Shown: piece by piece, positions 60,083 to 64,000 of the stretch
Layout: every line of letters begins with the position of its first letter
How positions within the stretch are numbered: position 1 is the first letter of the stretch
Source of the DNA: Lycocorax pyrrhopterus obiensis
Lineage: Eukaryota; Chordata; Aves; Passeriformes; Paradisaeidae
Assembly: GCA_014706295.1 (NCBI GenBank)
Contig: JACSVZ010000011.1
Location: forward strand, 8,164,663 to 8,228,662
Reading direction: 5' to 3'
Length of the DNA stretch: 64,000 nt
Translations under genes and position numbers: made by a program
Notes under the pieces: generated by a model
What the model was told of the DNA's origin: nothing
The model's database searches: none
What the model saw: the letters and a program-made list of their open reading frames with translations, nothing else

Positions 60083-63000
60083 GGTGAGAAAAATCAGTCT
60101 CTTAACACTTTAACAGCATGAGGCTTGTTTTCACAGCCATGGCTCATTTCTGTGGTCTCTAATAGAATACCAGTGTATCTCCAAATCCTCTCCTAAATAT
60201 GGACTCAAACCAGGCAATTCCAGTATTTTTCCTCTGAAAACAGCACCAGTAAAAGTGTTCTCCCTTCTGCTAATGGAACCAAAAGAGGAAAAAAACCATG
60301 CAAGGATTGGGCTTATGTCTTTCAGTGCAGTACAGCACTCTTACCTAGTCTTACAGCTGCAGCTCCAAAGTACCATCTCCCAGCTGAAAGACAACTTGCT
60401 TTCTTTGTGCCCGGATGTGCAGCAAGAGCCAGCTCTTGCCTGTGCCTGTGTTCACTGATTGAGTTCACTTAGCCAACCGAGTCACAAACAAAATCTTCAT
60501 TGTTTACTACCTTGCTGCTTTGCTGTTTGAAAGTTTCGCCACAAAATTGTTTCCAACACCTAGAAGAGCCCAACCTACGGCACAGAGGCTCTGCTTGGCT
60601 TGACAAACCAACTCAGCCTGCCCACAGCCTGTCTCTGCCTCCAGCCTTTCCACACAGGTGTCAATAGCTGAAATTTCAAAAAGATTTAGCCCAAGAGCCT
60701 AAACGCTTACAGTGAAAGATGAAGAGGCTTGAAGCATCACAGCTTGCAGGAGAAACAAGTATACCTCCTGTTGCAATTTCAGAGTAGCTCACAAGAGGCA
60801 GCAGATACATTTCCAAGAAGTTTTTCTGCTTCCATTCATACCATCTGTAATATGTCTTACTTCAATACAGCTCATTAGTTTACACAAATTACACAATCCA
60901 GCACTCTCCCCTCCAAAAGTCAGAGAGAAGGACCCAAGCCGTCACTAAAATGTTCCACAGCTGGTTTGCACTGTAATGCATAGGAAATTGCTACTAAATA
61001 AAGCAAAGCAATGCAGTTAAGCAATACTGACTCTAAGTAAAGCAATACAATGGTGCTTCTGTTTGCTTTTCGTACCCTAGGAAGCCTCATAAAGCTCTAC
61101 TGATGCAAACAAAGTGCTCAGGTGTTAGAACGTGTCCGAGTTGAAGGTGTTTTCCAATACCCATGTAAAGTACAGCACACGCTCTGATTACAATATTACA
61201 TATTTAAATAAAGATGCACCACTTCTTTAATTGAGTGACTGTCTATTTGATAAGGAACAAAGCATCATTTTATTTACCATCAGGTTTGGGGTTTTTACTG
61301 TAGGGAGTAAAACTTCTATTACCACCCAGCATTTAGCACACACTGGATGCTGCATACTGTTTCCCCTAACTTTTCTTTGTCCCTTGTCACTGAGGACAAA
61401 AGAGTCAGAGGGTTTGGGGTATCCACTGACAGCATACCAACCTGGGTACTCAAAATAAAGAAATCCTCACACGAACAGGATCCAGTTACAGACATTTTAC
61501 TTGGATTGCCTGAAGTTACATGGAAATGCTGTTATAGGCAAGAAACTCCAGGAAGAGCATCATGATTTTTGTGCTATCTCAGCTCTCAGGTTTATCACAG
61601 CCTTAGAAAATTACAGTGTGTTGCTGACTTTTATCTATGAGGAGCCTTCCAATTTTGGCAACACCCTCTGCCTTTAATACATAAGGCAGCTTTGCTTTTA
61701 AAATACCCCAGATATATTGAGGCAAACATCCTGCACAAGTAAGTGAACAATAGTCACACACGACAGAGAACAAACATAACTAGAGAATACAGCAACACCA
61801 TCACTCACACCTGCGATGGGACTGAACTGGAGACTCAGTTCATCATCTTCTAGACACTTGCTATTGCAGCTTTAGTGTTGTTAATGTAGCCCCAATACAT
61901 AAACCAGCACTGAACATACCTTAAATAAATGAGAACCCCACAATTCTCAGTTTCTGACTTAGACTTGAGTCTAAGATCTACCCAGGAAATCAGGAATTAT
62001 AATTACGGATGCCAGAATTTGCCAGGGAACATTTCTGAACAATTAGTTCTCACTGAAGGGTTATTAAGAAGCTGCTAAGACATCAAAGTACCTTAAGTAC
62101 TGTCAAGCCAACACTGTACATAATTTCATTCATAACATGTGGACACTGAAAAGCTTTAGCAGAGAGATTTTCCGGCTTTCTGCAGCATTTTGTGAGAGTT
62201 CTGTCTTTCCCATGCAAGCAAGACAAAACAATGTTACCATTTTGTAAACTTCTTGCAGCTGCGGATTGTTTAGGTAGAATTGTTACGGTTCTAACTAGAA
62301 AAACACTCAGATGGGTGTCAGAACTTGACCAATCCCCTTAGGGGGTGAATGGCAAAAAGAAATTACCTTATGCCACTTAATACACTTTGTGAACTAACAT
62401 ATAAAAGTCTTCTGAGAATTCATTAAATCACCATCCATTTATCCCTGAGCCTGGACTTCATGTCGTTTCTCTATTCGTCCGTGAGAAAAACAGTGACAAT
62501 AATAGACTTGAGAATGGAATTTTTCTTCCCTCTACACGTTCCACTTACCTCCCCAATATTGTTACACCCCATTAAACACTATAAAAGGATTATAAGGAAA
62601 AAGTGCCAAAGAGGAAAATACCCAATAAAATATGTACTTTTACAAACATCAGTAGGAAGTTTACAACACACAGTTGAGCCCAAAAGAAAGGATAAGAGCT
62701 TTAAGCTCGCACCATTTATTCAGCCCACAAACCAAGAAAAACCAAGCACACTTGAAAATTTCTTACACAAGAGGAAACAGCATCCTGCCTGGTGCCCACA
62801 GAACACTCTCATCTTTAGTAAAACTCATTACAACAAAAAAGCAAACTAAAAACACAATAAAGAACTTATGCCCAACCCTATGTAGCACAGGTAACTACAA
62901 AAAGTTTGAGAAAGAATGCAGAATTAGGAAGTGCTTAAAAGAACAGTATCTAAAAGCATTAAAATAATTAATCATCAACCTTCCATCATCAGGCACTCAG

Positions 63001-64000
63001 ACACTAAAGCAACAGCCCTCATCACTCAGCAATTAACAAGCCAACCACTATTTGTATTTTTCAACACATCTGTTGCAAAGACAGTTTAGACAGTAAAGAC
63101 AGCTTACTGCTGCCCTACCACAGTCTCCTTAGTCATGCTCTGCAGCTGGAAAACATGAGAAATCACCTTCATAAACCAGTAACTCTTCTTTCTCAATGCC
63201 ACAGCTCATGTGAGAGTTTGAAGGGGACTGAGCAGACAGGTTTTCCCACAGCCCACCCAAGATTCATAATGTGCCTGGGTACCACAAGGCACAGAAACAG
63301 CCCACTGCTTACACACAGCCTTTCAATAACAAGCATAAGCAAAACTGCTTTAACTGAAGCTTGCTTTTGCAGCTTGCAGATTACTTTAGACAAATGTATC
63401 ATGAAGAAGCTCTTACCTGCAGCAGGGTCCTCCTCCTGGCACACTGCAGCAGCAGGCAGCCTTCAAGGTCCAGTGGGTGAGCTGCCCACCCCTGACACAA
63501 CGTTCACCTGCCCATCCCTGGCTGCCAGCTGGTGAGGCAACAGGATAAAAGAAAAGACAGGCAAAGGGAGCAGTGCACTTTCCTCCCCAGTCTGCAGTGG
63601 GTAGAGAGCGTGCCACCCGCATTTTGTCCATGGAAATAAAAAGCAAAGCGAGGGCACCGGTTCCTCCCTCTTGGTTGGGTTGCAGCAGCTACAAGGCTCT
63701 CTGTGTCACTTTGATCTGCTCCAGCAGGAGACCAGCTTCAGATGCCTCTTTGCCCTCCATGATTTGTGCTCAATTCCCAGGCTTCTGGTGAAGGGCTAGG
63801 AGTGAGAGCTGTTTTCCTCCTCAGCAGCTCCGACCATCAAGGTGCAGCACAGCTGCTAGCTGGGGAACGGGGCAGCCTCTGGCTTCCTTCACTCCTCGTC
63901 CTGCCTCTGTCATGTTAGGTGTATGGCACCAGGGCAAGCATCAGGCTGAGATGCAGCTGGGATGTTGGTACACTGCAAAAAAGTTCTATGCCCCAAAACA

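Larger units (their letters stand above)
59351..64000. other. Right-end stretch, no gene seen
   Basis: After the CpG island the sequence returns to AT-leaning, CG-poor DNA. It contains A16 (59,895-59,910) and T25 (60,058-60,082) runs that face each other. No exon, RNA gene or clear repeat was recognised up to the end of the window. Confidence 0.55.

Noticed and set aside
1..64000. tRNA, rRNA, CRISPR arrays, bacterial operons, integrated viruses or intact transposons
   Set aside because: None was seen. Texture, exon structure and CpG islands all point to vertebrate nuclear DNA with decayed repeats only.

Overview
This window looks like gene-poor vertebrate nuclear DNA, most likely from a bird. 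It has no bacterial-style gene packing, no recognisable Alu or L1, few interspersed repeats of any kind, one fragment resembling the end of a CR1 LINE, and several very old SINE/LINE-like tails. Four CG-dense islands stand out from an otherwise AT-leaning, CG-poor background. The bird call is inference; no species can be named from what is here.

Only one protein-coding exon can be supported. At 23,752-23,791 on the minus strand a start codon opens the 13-residue peptide MSRRKQAKPRSVK and runs into a strong splice donor (AAAG|GTAAGG). This is the N-terminal NuRD-recruiting motif shared by the FOG, SALL, BCL11 and ZNF423/ZNF521 families. The Val at residue 12 fits ZNF423 better than ZNF521, which has Leu there as I remember it. 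The exon sits at one side of a 2-kb CpG island (about 23,390-25,400), which is presumably its promoter. The gene reads toward position 1, so 1-23,751 is the beginning of a long first intron and the zinc-finger exons lie outside the window.

Layout: 1-23,390 is intron 1, with a GC-rich island at about 5.1-6.0 kb, an AT-rich block at 18.0-19.6 kb that resembles conserved regulatory DNA, and scattered old repeat fragments. The main CpG island at 23.4-25.4 kb also carries a G-quadruplex motif, a cluster of long A/T homopolymers, an E-box palindrome, and an excellent splice donor on the plus strand that suggests a divergent non-coding transcript. From 25.4 to 64 kb the sequence is upstream intergenic DNA with two more orphan CG-rich islands (33.05-34.3 kb and 58.7-59.35 kb), AT-rich blocks next to the first of them, microsatellites and a CR1-like fragment. 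I see no further protein-coding gene, tRNA, rRNA, CRISPR array or intact mobile element.

The many open frames of 100-390 codons lie mostly in CG-rich islands where stop codons are rare. They overlap one another on both strands and resemble no family I know, so I have not annotated them as genes.
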